Source: Enoplolaimus lenunculus (taxonomy: Eukaryota; Nematoda; Enoplea; Enoplida; Thoracostomopsidae). Taken from it: a stretch of 64,000 bases of DNA. The DNA lies in the NCBI GenBank assembly GCA_030248215.1, contig JASANG010003081.1, positions 51,146 through 115,145 of the forward strand, in the 5' to 3' direction. The notes beneath the pieces were generated by a model. It was given only the letters and a program-made list of their open reading frames with translations, was not told the DNA's origin and did no database searches. Within the stretch, counting starts at the first letter, position 1; each line of letters starts with the position of its first letter. Made by a program: the position numbers and the translations under genes. Below, one piece after another: positions 12,700-24,300 of this stretch.

Positions 12700-13768
12700 T
12701 AAATTTTCTGATTTTTATATACGTAAAAAGAGCTGTTTGTCCGTTTATATACTTAAAAGGGTATATGAATAATAGAATTACAAAGATATTTCGGGTTGAG
12801 TTCGGACTTTTCCCAACCTAAGTTTACGTCTTGGACGTATCTTAGGTTGCAAAATTAGGGTATTGGGTTGAGCTTAACTCCCAATTTTGGAGTAGGTTTC
12901 CATGATAAATTGTTTTATTTCAGACATATGTCTTATATTTCAGAAATATTTGTCTTATATTTCAGAAATATTTTTCTTAATCGTTCATAAAACAAAGTCT
13001 TAAATTTTAGACATTTAAGTGTGAAAAGTTTCAGACCAATATTTCTGAAAAATTTAAGAAATGAAAAACTTGAATTCAAGAAATATATGTCTGGGGTCTG
13101 TATCAAAACATAATTGTCTTAAATTTCTAACAATATTTTTTGAATACAAGACAATATATTTTGTGTGTAGACTCCAGACATATATGTCTTAAGACGTTAG
13201 TTTCTTAAATTTTTCACAAATCTGTGTCTGAAATTTTGGCCAATGTAAAGAACAGAGGCGGAACAGTATTATAAGTTTATTCCTAAGCCTAAGGCTACGC
13301 CTAAGCTACCAATGAGCATATTCCTAAGCCTAACACAAAACCTAAGCCTAAGCCAAGCAAAAAAATTTGTCTAAAGCTTAAGCTTATTCTATTCTAGTCC
13401 CACAGAAAAACGTCCCGCCCTTGATCTTTATATTACATGGCCGAAATGTGTAACACTTAAATGACTTAAATTTAAAAGTGTGTTTCATAAACTACTCAGA
13501 CAAATATTTCTGAAATGCAAGACAAATATGTCTGAGATACAAAGACAAATATGTCGGAAGATTTGCCAGAGAAGGGTCATTCAAATTTGGAAGTTAAGAT
13601 CAACCACATTCCCTAATTTTACAACCTAACATACGTCTAAGACATAAACTTGGTTGGGAGGAGCTTGAGAGTTCAACCCGAAATATTTTTGAAGTTCGAT
13701 TTATATACTCTCTTAAGAATATAAATGGAGCAACTTTTTACATATATACATAAAAATCAGAAAATTAG
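12700..13768. mobile_element. Long foldback element with subterminal repeats
   Basis: Inverted arms match from about 12,700-12,905 to about 13,575-13,768. The outer blocks (AAATTTTCTGATTTTTAT and complement) and inner blocks (ATTTCGGGTTGA near 12,788 and its complement near 13,675) align in order. Inside the arms are repeated boxes of the type CAGAAATATTTGTCTTA and GACATATATGTCTTA. No ORF is present, so this is a non-autonomous foldback or MITE-like element. A TTAGGC-type MITE (13,238-13,442) is inserted in its centre. No confident target-site duplication was found. Confidence 0.7.
13238..13442. mobile_element. TTAGGC-type hAT-like MITE
   Basis: The element begins GGCCAATGTAAAGAACAGAG and ends with the complement of GGCCATGTAA, with CCTAAG-type hexamers in between. 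It shares ends and interior with the copies at 52,583-52,764 and 54,294-54,490, which have 8-bp target duplications. It is inserted in the foldback element 12,700-13,768. Confidence 0.75.
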
Positions 13769-13789
13769 TCTTGCTTTTATACTACTGTT

Positions 13790-13814
13790 CCGGCCCTGTT
13801 CTATACATGGGCCA
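13790..13814. mobile_element. Terminal fragment of TTAGGC-type MITE
   Basis: Only the end sequence (TTCCGGCCCTGTTCTATAC then ATGGGCC) is present, about 25 bp. Confidence 0.55.
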
Positions 13815-13905
13815 TATTTAGAACAAATTGTACATACTTTAATTTCTATTTTTGGTGACAATCTACCTTCAAGGTTATACTTTAGGAATATATACCTTCA
13901 AAGAT

Positions 13906-14098
13906 TAAATATGCTTTAAGCTTTTGAACTCAACATTATTTGAGTCTGGAGTTATTTATGCACTACAATTAGGCAGAATTTACGTTTATGGACTCTAATT
14001 AGGGTTTAGGGAGTCTATCCATTTACGGACTCTAGACATACGTACTCCTGATTGGGTCTCACATTCGGGTCCCCCTCTTTTATTCGGGTCACTACAGT
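13906..14098. mobile_element. Single arm of the ATTCGGGT foldback MITE family
   Basis: The block with GGACTCTAATTAGGGTTTAG and the end CTTTTATTCGGGTCACTACA matches one arm of the foldback at 42,186-42,551 and the fragments inside the 1.3-kb array unit. No second arm follows; the copy is truncated. Confidence 0.6.
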
Positions 14099-14139
14099 AT
14101 ATGCTGCAATTATTCGAAATGAACTAAAAATCACCATAG

Positions 14140-14282
14140 AGTTAAGCTTTAGACTCATTTTTTGCTTAGGCTTAGGGTTAGACTTAGGCTTAGACTTAGG
14201 AATAGGCTCATCCATACGCTTAGGCTTAGGCTTAGGAATATGCTTATACTGCTGTTCCGGCCCTGTTCTATGCATGGGCCCT
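14140..14282. mobile_element. 5'-truncated TTAGGC-type MITE
   Basis: Runs of CTTAGG hexamers are followed by the family end TGTTCCGGCCCTGTTCTATG and CATGGGCCC. The opposite terminus is missing. Confidence 0.65.
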
Positions 14283-14753
14283 AAATGTTTAAAAACATCC
14301 CAATAAATCTACGAAAATTTTCATTGAAATAATACATGTTTAATCAACCAAAGATTTCACGTTTAGACTTAACTGTTTATTATGTGTGCGATTGAAGATG
14401 ATGCATAAGATTATCTGCAATATAGTTTTTGCGAAACTAAATAATATCATTAAATAAATTTTGCACACAACCATTTGAAAAACAAAGTATTTCGAATATA
14501 ATCACCACTTGAATTAAAGAGTTCGTTTTATTTTATTTTGTAAAACTTAAAAAAATTGGCGGAAATTTGTTTTTTCTACATTGAAAGCAAATAAAAAGTC
14601 ATTAAGGAAAACAAACTATGAAGCTCCGATTTAACTGCGTTTGCCTCGAAAATTTTTATTAACGTTTAAGGTTACTATATATTAATTTTCCAGTTGTTAT
14701 AAAATATCAAAATATTTATTCAAGCGTAAAAATTTTGCTTTCACCAAAATAAC

Positions 14754-14937
14754 GGCCCATGCACACAGAACAGGACCGGAACGTTAGTAAAGCACATTCC
14801 TAAGCCTAAGGATAAGCCTAATCGTATGGATGAGCTTATTCCTAAGCCTAAGCCTAAGCAAAAAATAATCTAAAGCTTAAACTGACTATATTATAGCCCC
14901 TCCGGAAAACGATCCGGCCCTGTTCTATACATGGGCC
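14754..14937. mobile_element. TTAGGC-type MITE
   Basis: Starts GGCCCATGCACACAGAACAG and ends GATCCGGCCCTGTTCTATAC plus ATGGGCC, with CCTAAGCCTAAG-type hexamers inside. It directly abuts a second, partial copy. Confidence 0.7.
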
Positions 14938-15041
14938 CTAATCCTTAGCCTGAGCCTAGGCAAAAAAATGTAATCTAGTATCTAAACCTATTCTTTTATG
15001 GAACCACCAGAAACCCGGACGCCCCTTAAAGTGACATGGGC
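14938..15041. mobile_element. Partial TTAGGC-type MITE, second end subtype
   Basis: Degenerate CCTTAGCCTGAGCC hexamers lead to the alternative end CCCCTTAAAGTGACATGGGCC without the GTTCTATAC box. The start is fused to the previous copy. Confidence 0.55.
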
Positions 15042-15419
15042 CATGATAAAATTATTCAACATTTCAGATTTCAGCTAAAAATCTCAGAATCGAAATCTTA
15101 TGATTAAAAATATAAAATTAATGATGTCATATTTGAAGCTTTTTCTGTGATCAATTACTTGCCGTCCGACTGGTGCACAACACATCTTCAAAGATTTTGG
15201 CCCATGTTAAGTGCGAGGCTATACCTAAGCTGAGGCCTAGCAAAAAATTAGTTACATTCAAATTTGAACCCACGTGCTTCACACTGAAGTGACAAGAATA
15301 AGAGGGGGACTGATATTTATTTGGCCTTTCCAAAGTATACCAGCATGTTATTCGGTTACAGACTGTTATCTATTTTTAAAACACTCCACCGCCCTTCGTT
15401 TCTGATATGTATCCGGTAC

Positions 15420-15650
15420 TGCATCCTGCTGTCGAACTGTCCCAAATGTCCCGCAGTCCCAACTGTCCTGCTGTCCCACAGTCCCACTCTTTGTCCCAAC
15501 GGTCGAACTATCCCACTATCCGAATTACTCCGCTGTAGTAATTATCCGAACTGTCCCACTGTAGCAATTGTCCCAATTGTCCCGCTGTCCCAATTTTCTA
15601 CACTGTCCCAATTATTGCCCCGCTGTCTCTATCCCAAATTCCAACCGTTG
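15420..15650. repeat. Degenerate GTCCC decamer repeat block
   Basis: About 20 imperfect copies of a roughly 10-bp motif (CTGTCCCAAN / CTGTCCCACA) occur in direct orientation over 230 bp. Frames through it look like pseudo-proteins because of the periodicity, so I do not call a gene. Confidence 0.75.
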
Positions 15651-15721
15651 CCCGCTTCATGGTCTATTATATCGCCTGGCCGGTCCGCCCCAGACTGCAA
15701 TCGGTTCAATCAAAAGTGGAT

Positions 15722-16021
15722 GATCATAACAAGAGTGTGCAACTGAGTACATTCTATGTATTAAAGAATGTACCCGGCACGCGTTGCGTTTTTCCCTTAC
15801 CCCCCTCATTTTGGGGGGGTGTTGAAACCTTGAACGCAGGCAAATACTGTTGCGAGACACAGTGCAAACATTGTTCGATTGTATTCTTGATTTAAGTTTA
15901 ACTGAGTTCTGTGTGCAGTTGACCCCCCTAAATAAGGGGGGTGATATGCGCAAAACGCAACGCGCGGTGGTACTTTTTATGCCACGCGTATTTTTGGAAG
16001 TTGCACACTCTTATTATCGAC
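15722..16021. mobile_element. Small foldback element with G7/C6 stems
   Basis: Outer inverted boxes AAGAGTGTGCAACT (15,731) and AGTTGCACACTCTT (about 15,999) enclose inner inverted boxes CGCGTTGCGTTTT (about 15,780) and AAAACGCAACGCG (about 15,951) and C-run/G-run stems. No ORF and no clear target duplication. MITE-like. Confidence 0.6.
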
Positions 16022-16914
16022 TCTTGGTTCAATCAATCGTTCTGTCGTCCTCGGTCGCATTTTTTGTGGTTGTACAAACATCACAAATTTTACAAAAAAT
16101 GTCTGCAACAAAGTCAGGTATACTTTTTATTTCGAAAAGAAATATGTATTACATAACATTATTTATAAATTAACTCAATCCAACATGACAAGCTATTCAA
16201 AAATTAACGATAAACTTTGAAAACATAACAAAGTTTCGTTAAAAAACAAACCAACGATATATACTTGGGTATATTTATATATAGCGCAACGGGATACCAT
16301 AATATCTGACCGAACCCGGACATCAATATGTATATTAAATTCATAATACCTGAACTGATGTTGATTTTTTAACAGAGCCAGATATCTGGTCGCACCATGG
16401 TAAGCATGCAAATAGTCCACCCGCAATGTATTTCCGAAAGGAACAGTGTATAGCTACGACTAAATACTTAATATAACAGTAGGAATTTTGATGGAAAAGA
16501 AAAGTTCAAACGATTAAAACTTTTGCTTTGAGAATTAAAATTATGTCAAAAAAACTATGCCGTTAAAATCATCGCTTAGTGCCATAAGCTTCATCAACGG
16601 TACAGAACTGCAAGAAGAACAGAATTTCAGAAAATTCACAAAGAACAAGTTAAATTATATACAGATAATACACAACACCTGAAGTAATCGAGACTAATAA
16701 CAGCCACGAACAAGGCATAAAATATTACGTACTTACACAATAGTCTCCCCAGACTTCAAGCAGACATTAGTGAAGAAGAATTATGAAACTTAGCAAAACT
16801 AGTATTGCACCTGACAGACCAGTAGACTACCTGGCAAAATAGTGGGCACAATAATTTCATGCGGGGCTAAATAAAGATTTTCTATTACATGCTACAGCTG
16901 AAACTATTTCTTCG
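16022..16914. other. Spacer without recognised feature
   Basis: AT-rich DNA with no family-like ORF, structured RNA or mobile-element end that I can support. Confidence 0.5.
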
Positions 16915-17025
16915 GTGACCGGACAGAAGGCCGCCGGACAAAAGCCCGCCTGGACAAAAGACTGCCTATACAAAAGGCCGTCCGGACTAAAGACCGCCAT
17001 ATGTCCGGCGACCTTCTGTCCGGGA
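16915..17025. repeat. CCGGACAAAAGGCCG minisatellite with inverted ends
   Basis: Five degenerate 15-17-bp units of the type CCGGACAAAAGGCCG run in tandem. The block opens with ACCGGACAGAAGGCCGCC and closes with an almost perfect reverse complement (GGCGACCTTCTGTCCGG), so the array is itself a hairpin. GC content is far above the surroundings. Confidence 0.75.
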
Positions 17026-17804
17026 ACCAATTTTTTCAGGATTGACAAAATTTTTGCCGGTGATGAACCCCTTACGTGCCGCGGTTTAGGAGCGCGGCTT
17101 TCTTTTGTTTTAGCTACTGTGTCTGTACACGATGTTATAACTGAGATTACAGTTCAACCGGGATCGTTGTATTATTCGCATGCACACGTATAGTTGAAGT
17201 AACATCAATAATACAAGTAAAGTGAATAACCGATAATCGCTGATACTACACCTAGGATTTTATTTGAACAAATGAAACACGTCCGATACGTATTACCTAC
17301 ACATTAACTAAACTGTTCCAAGTGATTTGTCGTGCCAACAAAACTAACGAGCAATTTGAAGCTGACTCTGTAGATCCAGAATTGGATTCTGCAAAATCAC
17401 AATGGGTTCGAATTCAGTGAAATCGTAAGCTCTGTAGAACCCGGCTACAAATCACCGTATTATTCGAAACGTTCTCAACGCAATTGTAACAAATCGTTAA
17501 TATCACGATTGTATTACCCGAGGTTTATAAAACTACAGAAACGTTTGATTTTTCACATGCTGTTTAATTCAAAGTAACAGAGTGCTAACAATAAAGCGCA
17601 AAGCTATTTAATTTGCAATTCGAACTTAAACACACAAGCGGTTGTAAACAGTATTTACCGGTGGGACACTGAAATATTTCAATTGGCAGGGGAAGTATAT
17701 TTATTCTTAAATCCACTTCTGATTTTTGAAAATATCTTACACATCAACCAACAGTCGGTTTCATAATACTGCGTAATTCGCAATGTGATTTAAATAGCGT
17801 ACGT

Positions 17805-18115
17805 CAGAGATGGAACGGGCCAAGAAAAGTGCTGCCGGGCCGAGCCAGCCGGCGTTTTTCAATTACTCTTTTATTGTCTCGCTATTATTTCGATTGTTGT
17901 AGATATTGCTTATCAAATCCGTATATACGTTGTACACAGAAAATCACTATTACATCTAGAGGAAATACCATGCAATTTTATAGGAAAAAATGCAATCACA
18001 CGCTAAATTTTAATGAAAAACAATTTTTGACAGCTTAAATTCATTGTAGCACAAAACTTTTGCAATCAAAAACATGTTTGCGGCCGTCGATGCCGGCCGG
18101 CCGGTTACACCTCTG
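17805..18115. mobile_element. hAT-like MITE, GC-rich ends
   Basis: The start CAGAGATGGAACGGGCC is matched in inverse at the end by CAGAGGTGTAACCGGCC. The flanks GCGTACGT and GCGTTTAT could be a decayed 8-bp target duplication. There is no ORF. Confidence 0.55.
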
Positions 18116-19490
18116 GCGTTTATACAAGAGTCAATTGATATACGTAAACAAAAAGGCAACTTCAAGCATTGTACACAAAAACCTGAGTAATCCTTTGACA
18201 TTAAACTCGCAGTTTCGGCACTGTCATGGGTTTTGTGACCGTTCGCTTAACTTTCCAAAAGGAGTTCTAAATTTGCAATATAATTTTGTCATATCTACTT
18301 CAATTTCAACAATAAAATGATTCCCGCCGAAATGGATAAAATTTCTATGCAGACACGCAACGATATTTGATTAAATTCCAACTACAAAAATAAATCATTT
18401 TAATACTCAAATTACAACGTTTGACTTTTCAAAGATTAAACCGTTACGAACAAAAAGATTACGTGGAACTTGAGTTACCATTTAGTATTTCAAATCATGG
18501 GAAGGTCCTAATATTTCGGTTGATGGCATGTTGCCACAGAATCAATAATATACCGGTATTTACCACAAACACAAAAATTATGACCAACTATCGCAACATA
18601 TTAACTAAAACTGTCGCGATTACTGTATATAATTACCTTTTGTAAATCAAATACAGCTAAGGGCAATGTTCTGATTTCAATCTGAGATGTATGTGCAAAT
18701 CCTGTTTCAACAAATTTTAAACTGGTCAAATTGAAAACCATTGTGAATTTAAGAACTATAAATATATAAACAAACAGAGCAAACCACATTATTTTTGTCG
18801 TTTGAAATTAATGCCTAAAGTATGTGGTAATAAACGAGCAAAACATTGTGTAAATTTTGCAGCTAACAGGTTAAAACTGTTCCCACTTCTAGTTAAACGA
18901 ATATTACTAAACAGAGATAGAATTTCATGATAAACTTAAGACGCGTTTTATACTCTGATTCTTAACGAGTGTGAAATTGAAATTTGCTAAAAGTGGCGTA
19001 CTTAAAACAGAATTATCAAAACACCACAGCGTGAACGCAAAATACTGTGGATCCTGCACAATACACACACACACATGAGTTTTTTCTGCGTCTGGATATG
19101 TTTTGCTGAAAATATAATATTCATAAAAGGAACACTATGGCCCTGCCGCAACCTAACGCTTCACTGCAACTGTAAATAAAATTGTTGCAAAAAAACAAAA
19201 CACACACAAAGGATACATCGAAGAACGGACAACACGTGTAAAAACTATTAGACTAGAACTGTTATGGTAACAACTACGGTTTTTGTTTCTTCTCAGTAAC
19301 ATGAACGCAGCCAGGACTTTGAAAAAGGCTGGGGTCACAATCTATGAAACTTTCGAAGGAGGTTCTTTAGGTTACAAAGTTACAAACTGAAAATTTTTTA
19401 AAATTCACGCACAAAAATTACAGTGGTAACCACCTTATGCTCAATCTTTGCACCGCAAAGAGGTGAACACCTAAAACGGAAGACAAGTTA
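18116..19490. other. Spacer without recognised feature
   Basis: AT-rich DNA with a short CA run near 19,061; no coding or repeat structure that I can support. Confidence 0.5.
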
Positions 19491-19496
19491 CATTAA

Positions 19497-19747
19497 CCCT
19501 TTCTCACATGAATATTTTCTATTTCCCCTGAGACATACTCATATGCTAGGATTCGAACTCCAGTGATTCGAGTGGGAGGCGTATACCATCACCACTCAGC
19601 TATACCAGCTTGACGCTCGAGCCCGAGTCTTGTGGTGATTTAGTACTATGTATACGTGTTGCAATTGTTAAACACGGTGCGATATATATTATTTAACGTA
19701 TATACACAGCGTTGAGTTGCCTATAGGCAACTCAATGTGAGAAGGGG
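19497..19747. mobile_element. piggyBac-like MITE (TTAA target) carrying a tRNA-like segment
   Basis: The 251-bp element is flanked on both sides by TTAA (19,493-19,496 and 19,748-19,751), starts CCCTTTCTCACAT and ends with the complement ATGTGAGAAGGGG. TTAA duplications and CCC..GGG ends are typical of the piggyBac superfamily. There is no transposase. Inside are a tRNA-like region on the minus strand and, near the right end, a perfect 24-bp palindrome (19,712-19,735). Confidence 0.75.
19548..19612 (-). other. tRNA-like (pol III promoter-like) segment
   Basis: Read on the minus strand there is an A-box-like TAGCTGAGTGGTGATGG followed about 35 bp later by a B-box-like GAGTTCGAATCC. The acceptor and T stems do not pair properly, so I do not call a functional tRNA; SINE-like or decayed tRNA is more likely. 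Confidence 0.45.
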
Positions 19748-19959
19748 TTAATGTTAACGAATTCTTAATTAAGGAAGTACCCATATCGAAGATAGCTCAT
19801 TAGAATCAATACAAATTCCGATTCAAAATTATTGTTACTTCGACATACCGGCTGATAAATCAAGATTTAATTTCACAAAACGCATTTGAGCTGCAATAAA
19901 TTTAAAAATACGCAATGCTCAAGCTGGGGTGCACCGCACACACAACAATAATTAAATAT

Positions 19960-20358
19960 CAGGGTTCAACCGGAATTCCTGCAAAAAATTTAATTCCTTT
20001 ACCTGTTTCTGTTCCGGCGGTGAAAGGCGCAGGGACCGGAATTTTTACTATTTATAGCAAATTTTGAAGACTAAGCTTAACAATAAAAAATTTACGTCTC
20101 AAAAATTTTGCTAAAACTCAAGTTCTTTTCACAACATGTTTTTCATCTACAGATTGAGAATATTATAAGTATTTGACACATGCTGTTTTATAACTTGAAA
20201 CAATGGCCAGTTACACCGCAAAATAATCAATGAACAAAACATTTTGTGTTAAGCTATGGTCAGTTAACATGAGGTGCAATAAATTTGCAATTCTTGTTCT
20301 GGTGAAAAAATGAATTCCTGTTTGTATTCCTGTTTCCTGTGAAATACAATTCCTGCTG
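19960..20358. mobile_element. Old copy of the CAGGGTGCAACCGG hAT-like MITE
   Basis: The start CAGGGTTCAACCGGAATTCC matches the family terminus; GGAATT/TTCCTG boxes recur to about 20,350 near the expected far end. Diverged; right border approximate. Confidence 0.5.
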
Positions 20359-20359
20359 T

Positions 20360-21329
20360 TAAATATATATACAAGCGAAAGTTAATGAATAAAATAGAAA
20401 CCCGAAAACAGTGCCATCTACCAACTTTAAATAGAATTAAAGAAATATACAGCTAATCAACTAAAAACTGTCATAAAGCCTTTGTTCCTAACATACGTAT
20501 ATGCAAAGTATGAAACAACTCAGCCAGATTATCAGACTTCTTTCGCAGAAATTCACAAATAGAAGCCAGCGTCGATGGAATCAGTTCACCATAAAATTTG
20601 CGGGCTCTTGTACACTTTCCACTGTAGTTTTGAAATTCTCCAAATTTAGCCAAAACATAGGTTTAGACTCATGCTCAGGACGAACCTTCGGTTAATCTTG
20701 TAAAGGTGTTATATGAGCCAAATTTTGCGTTACCAATGCTTGAAATAAAATGCCAAAACATTAAAAACTTACTAAGCACTGATTCAATTACACCACATAA
20801 ATACATTTCAAATATTATTGCAGCTAGCAGCATCAAAAATACACAACATAGTAGGGCAATAATATGCACAATTATATGCACGTACAATTGTAATAATATA
20901 ATAATTAAAAATAACCACAAAGCAAAAAATGGTTAAACAATACATTTCCAGCAATCAAAGCTTCCTCTCTTTCAGTATCTAACTAGAGACAACCAGTCAA
21001 GAAACGAGGAATATATTTAAAAAGGAACATAATTTACGCACATACATGTTCCTATTTTTTCAATTCAAAATGAATCACATGATGTCTACTCACACTTATG
21101 TAAAGTACACGAGAAGACAATTTGGCAGTTACGTCATAGCTATGCACGTACCCTTCTGTTAGTCAAGTTTGAAGCATTAATAGAACTTTATCTGAGCATA
21201 AAACATGACTTTTTGAACGTTTGTGACAAAGCGCTAAACTGGAAGCAACATCCAACATTGGGGAAACGGTCACGCCGGGGCGCTGCAGCAACACCGCTCA
21301 CGTTTGTTAACAAAAACGAAAACATTCAT
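20360..21329. other. Spacer downstream of the LAT gene
   Basis: No gene or clear repeat recognised. No obvious AATAAA on the minus strand immediately after the LAT stop. Confidence 0.5.
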
Positions 21330-24300
21330 CTACAACTCTTTACCATTATCCTCAGGAACACAGTAAAACAGTTTCTGAACAAATTTGGTCAGCGCATCTG
21401 AAATAAAGAATATGATTAAAGCAAAACATTGACTTGACTCAAATAAAATTAGATCTTATTTGATTGCAGATAATGCTTTCAGCAAAACAAATCGTACAAC
21501 GTTTACATCAGTCCCAATTTTTGCGACTTACACACTGAACTTTCTATTCTCAATTCTACCCGTATAAAATGTTCACACTGAACCAAAAATCTAGCTTCAT
21601 AGCAACAGCCGCTGAAGCACTTTACTTGCGTGAGAACGAAGTGTATGTACTAAGTTCCCCTTCGTTTCAATTTTTATTACCTAACTTACCTTAATTCGCT
21701 ACCTGAATGATTTTTCACATTGATTTGTTAAAATCTAGCAGTACCGACCATTGGCACACTAACTTTGCCTATGTGTGAAATATTCTGCGGAAACGTACCC
21801 CATATATTGATAAAAATTTGAGGCTTGTTTCGCCACCAAACACCAAAAGCGTACACCGGAACGCCAGAAAGAATAATAACAAGACTTATCAACACTTCAT
21901 ACGCGTTGACAAAAAATGGGAAAATGACTAGGAACAGAGAAACGATGAAGAATACTATCGGTAACGCCAAATTTAGCTAAAACAAAACAGAAAACAGTAG
22001 CTTAGTGTGGCCGATTCCACAATACTTTGTAACTTGCATATAAAACGGCAAATATCACATCAATAGAGAGTTTGAGATACACAAGTTGATACACAATATT
22101 TATGGCTGCAAAAATTATTTCAGAATGCAAAATTTACATTACATATCTAATGAAGCACACCGTTGAGTATTCAAATTTTTCGACGTGTGGCACATGCGCT
22201 TATCGTTCGTTACAACCGAGGTTAAATCAGTAACAGCTATCAATACAAAACATACAAACCTTAACCGGGCGTGGCATTTCCGGCTTTCGGTATCGCAACC
22301 ATAACAGCCCGGCGCCGCTAAACCCAACCATAAGTGATTCGGCGAATACTGTGTAGTTGATGAGAACATAGACGTTTGTTGTGGACAGCATCACAATTGA
22401 CATCAGACCCTATAAACCATTTTGTACGTAACAGAATATTACTTTAATGATGAATAAACAGGCACTATAATGTTTGAAAATAACCTTGTGTGCTTTATTC
22501 GGCAAACTAATAGGGTATGATTGTTAGCTGCAAAGATTGCGATAATCAGGGCACATTGTCTCACACGAAATGCACCATATTTAAGTCCTGAAGAAAATGC
22601 TCAAATGTAATAAAATGATATCGGTTTAGTCAACGGAATTGATCTAAGCAGTATTGCGGGCCAATTATTTGTTGTACGCTCAGACCATAAGGTAACCCAC
22701 AATAGATTGCACGAAGACCTACAAGGAATATTAGTGAAGGCATTGGGGTGACATATGTGATGTTGATCATACTCAGCAGCATCGGGAGTAACCCATCTCG
22801 AGCTCCAACGAAGAACATTCTGCAAACACAATACATTAAGTGTATAAACGCGAAGATCCAAAACAGGCTCAGTAATATTCAGACAGTCTTGAGACTATTA
22901 TTAAACCGGATAATGTAAATATGCAGTTGTGAAACCCATGAGATGCCCAGAGATGGGCGGTCTCGGTTAAAAACCTAGACTGAGACCGAGACCGGTCAAG
23001 AAATGTCTCGGTCTCTTTCAATTTTTAGTCATCACCGCAAAAAATTAAAATTTTCAAAATGAACTGCCTGATGCTTTTTTTGCAGTTTTGTATTTTTGTA
23101 GTTTTTTGTAGTATAAATTGCATTTTTGTGTTTTTTCTAAATATCTGCTCGTAATTATTGCGGAACTATGAAATTTCATAATTTCACAGAAAAATTTAAT
23201 TCATCAGCAATCACTTACTTCAACAATACGTTCGTACGTACATTTGCTGAATCCTCCACTTCTGGTCTCGGTTCCAAACCACCGAGACTCAAAAAATGGA
23301 AACTGACACTGAGACCTGCCAAATAAAGAGACTTACCGAGACCGAGTCTCCCATCCCTGCGGATACCGGAACTTTTAGAAAGAAATATAAGACATTTTGA
23401 TGCAACTATGTTTGTGCGCAAGTCAAGAAGTTTATGTTTTTTACACTAATGCAAAATAAAAATTGCACAATTACGGATCCACATATTGGTTATACAAAAC
23501 AGATACTTCCAAAGTCCATAACAAATACATAAAACGCAATTTTTATTACGTAAATTCAACCAAATAAGACCAAAAATGCCATTTACTTAACCATGAATGA
23601 CGGGACATGGCTAAAGGCGACTGCAGACTAACCTAGACACAGTGAGCAAGATACCATTTAAACTACCAAAAGTTGAACATGCGACAAATAGCGGCATCAA
23701 AAAAGATGCAGGTCCTAGCATTCGTTCCGCAAAAGTCTAAAACAAAATTGCAGAGTTGCGCGTTCGACCGGCGTATGATAAATGATGAAGGTGTGGGATT
23801 GTTAAGAATACTTCTGTTTCAGGCATCTCTCCCTACGACATGATGTTTACCTAATTCTACAAAGCGATGATTGCCCGACTGACCTTTTATAGACACAAAG
23901 TATACTTCAAAAACCGAATACTTACGAAAAAGTTCCACGGGCAAAGTAAACCACAAAACCTGGACGCTTAAGAAAAAGGTCCATTGCATACGTAGGTATC
24001 TGCGAAACTATCGGAATACAATCAGCGATAAATAAAGATTTATACTTAGTTGTAAAATTTGCGAAATAATTACAGTTCAATTCAGCAAAAAAGTGAACTG
24101 GTGATTTTGTGACGATACCCTCAATTTAGCAATGCATTGCGATTACAAGAAATTGCCAAACAGCAAAACTTACCACTGCTACAGCATCCGAATCTAGTAT
24201 TTCATCAGGACTTAAAACAGCAAAATATGCTATGTTGACCAATAAATAAATTACTGTCACCACGGGAAGCGAAATATAAATAGCCCGCGGTAGATTTCTG

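Noticed and set aside
15321-15746. 141-codon frame rich in CP and VP pairs
   Set aside because: It is a translation of the CTGTCCCAAN repeat block, not a protein-like sequence.
19548-19612. Functional tRNA gene
   Set aside because: A- and B-box-like sequences are present but the stems do not pair and the segment lies within a MITE.
22630-22723. Extension of LAT exon 8 through VGLRAIYCG
   Set aside because: Using the donor GTAGGT at 22,723 keeps the phase and gives the exact residue spacing of LAT proteins; the extension would break both.
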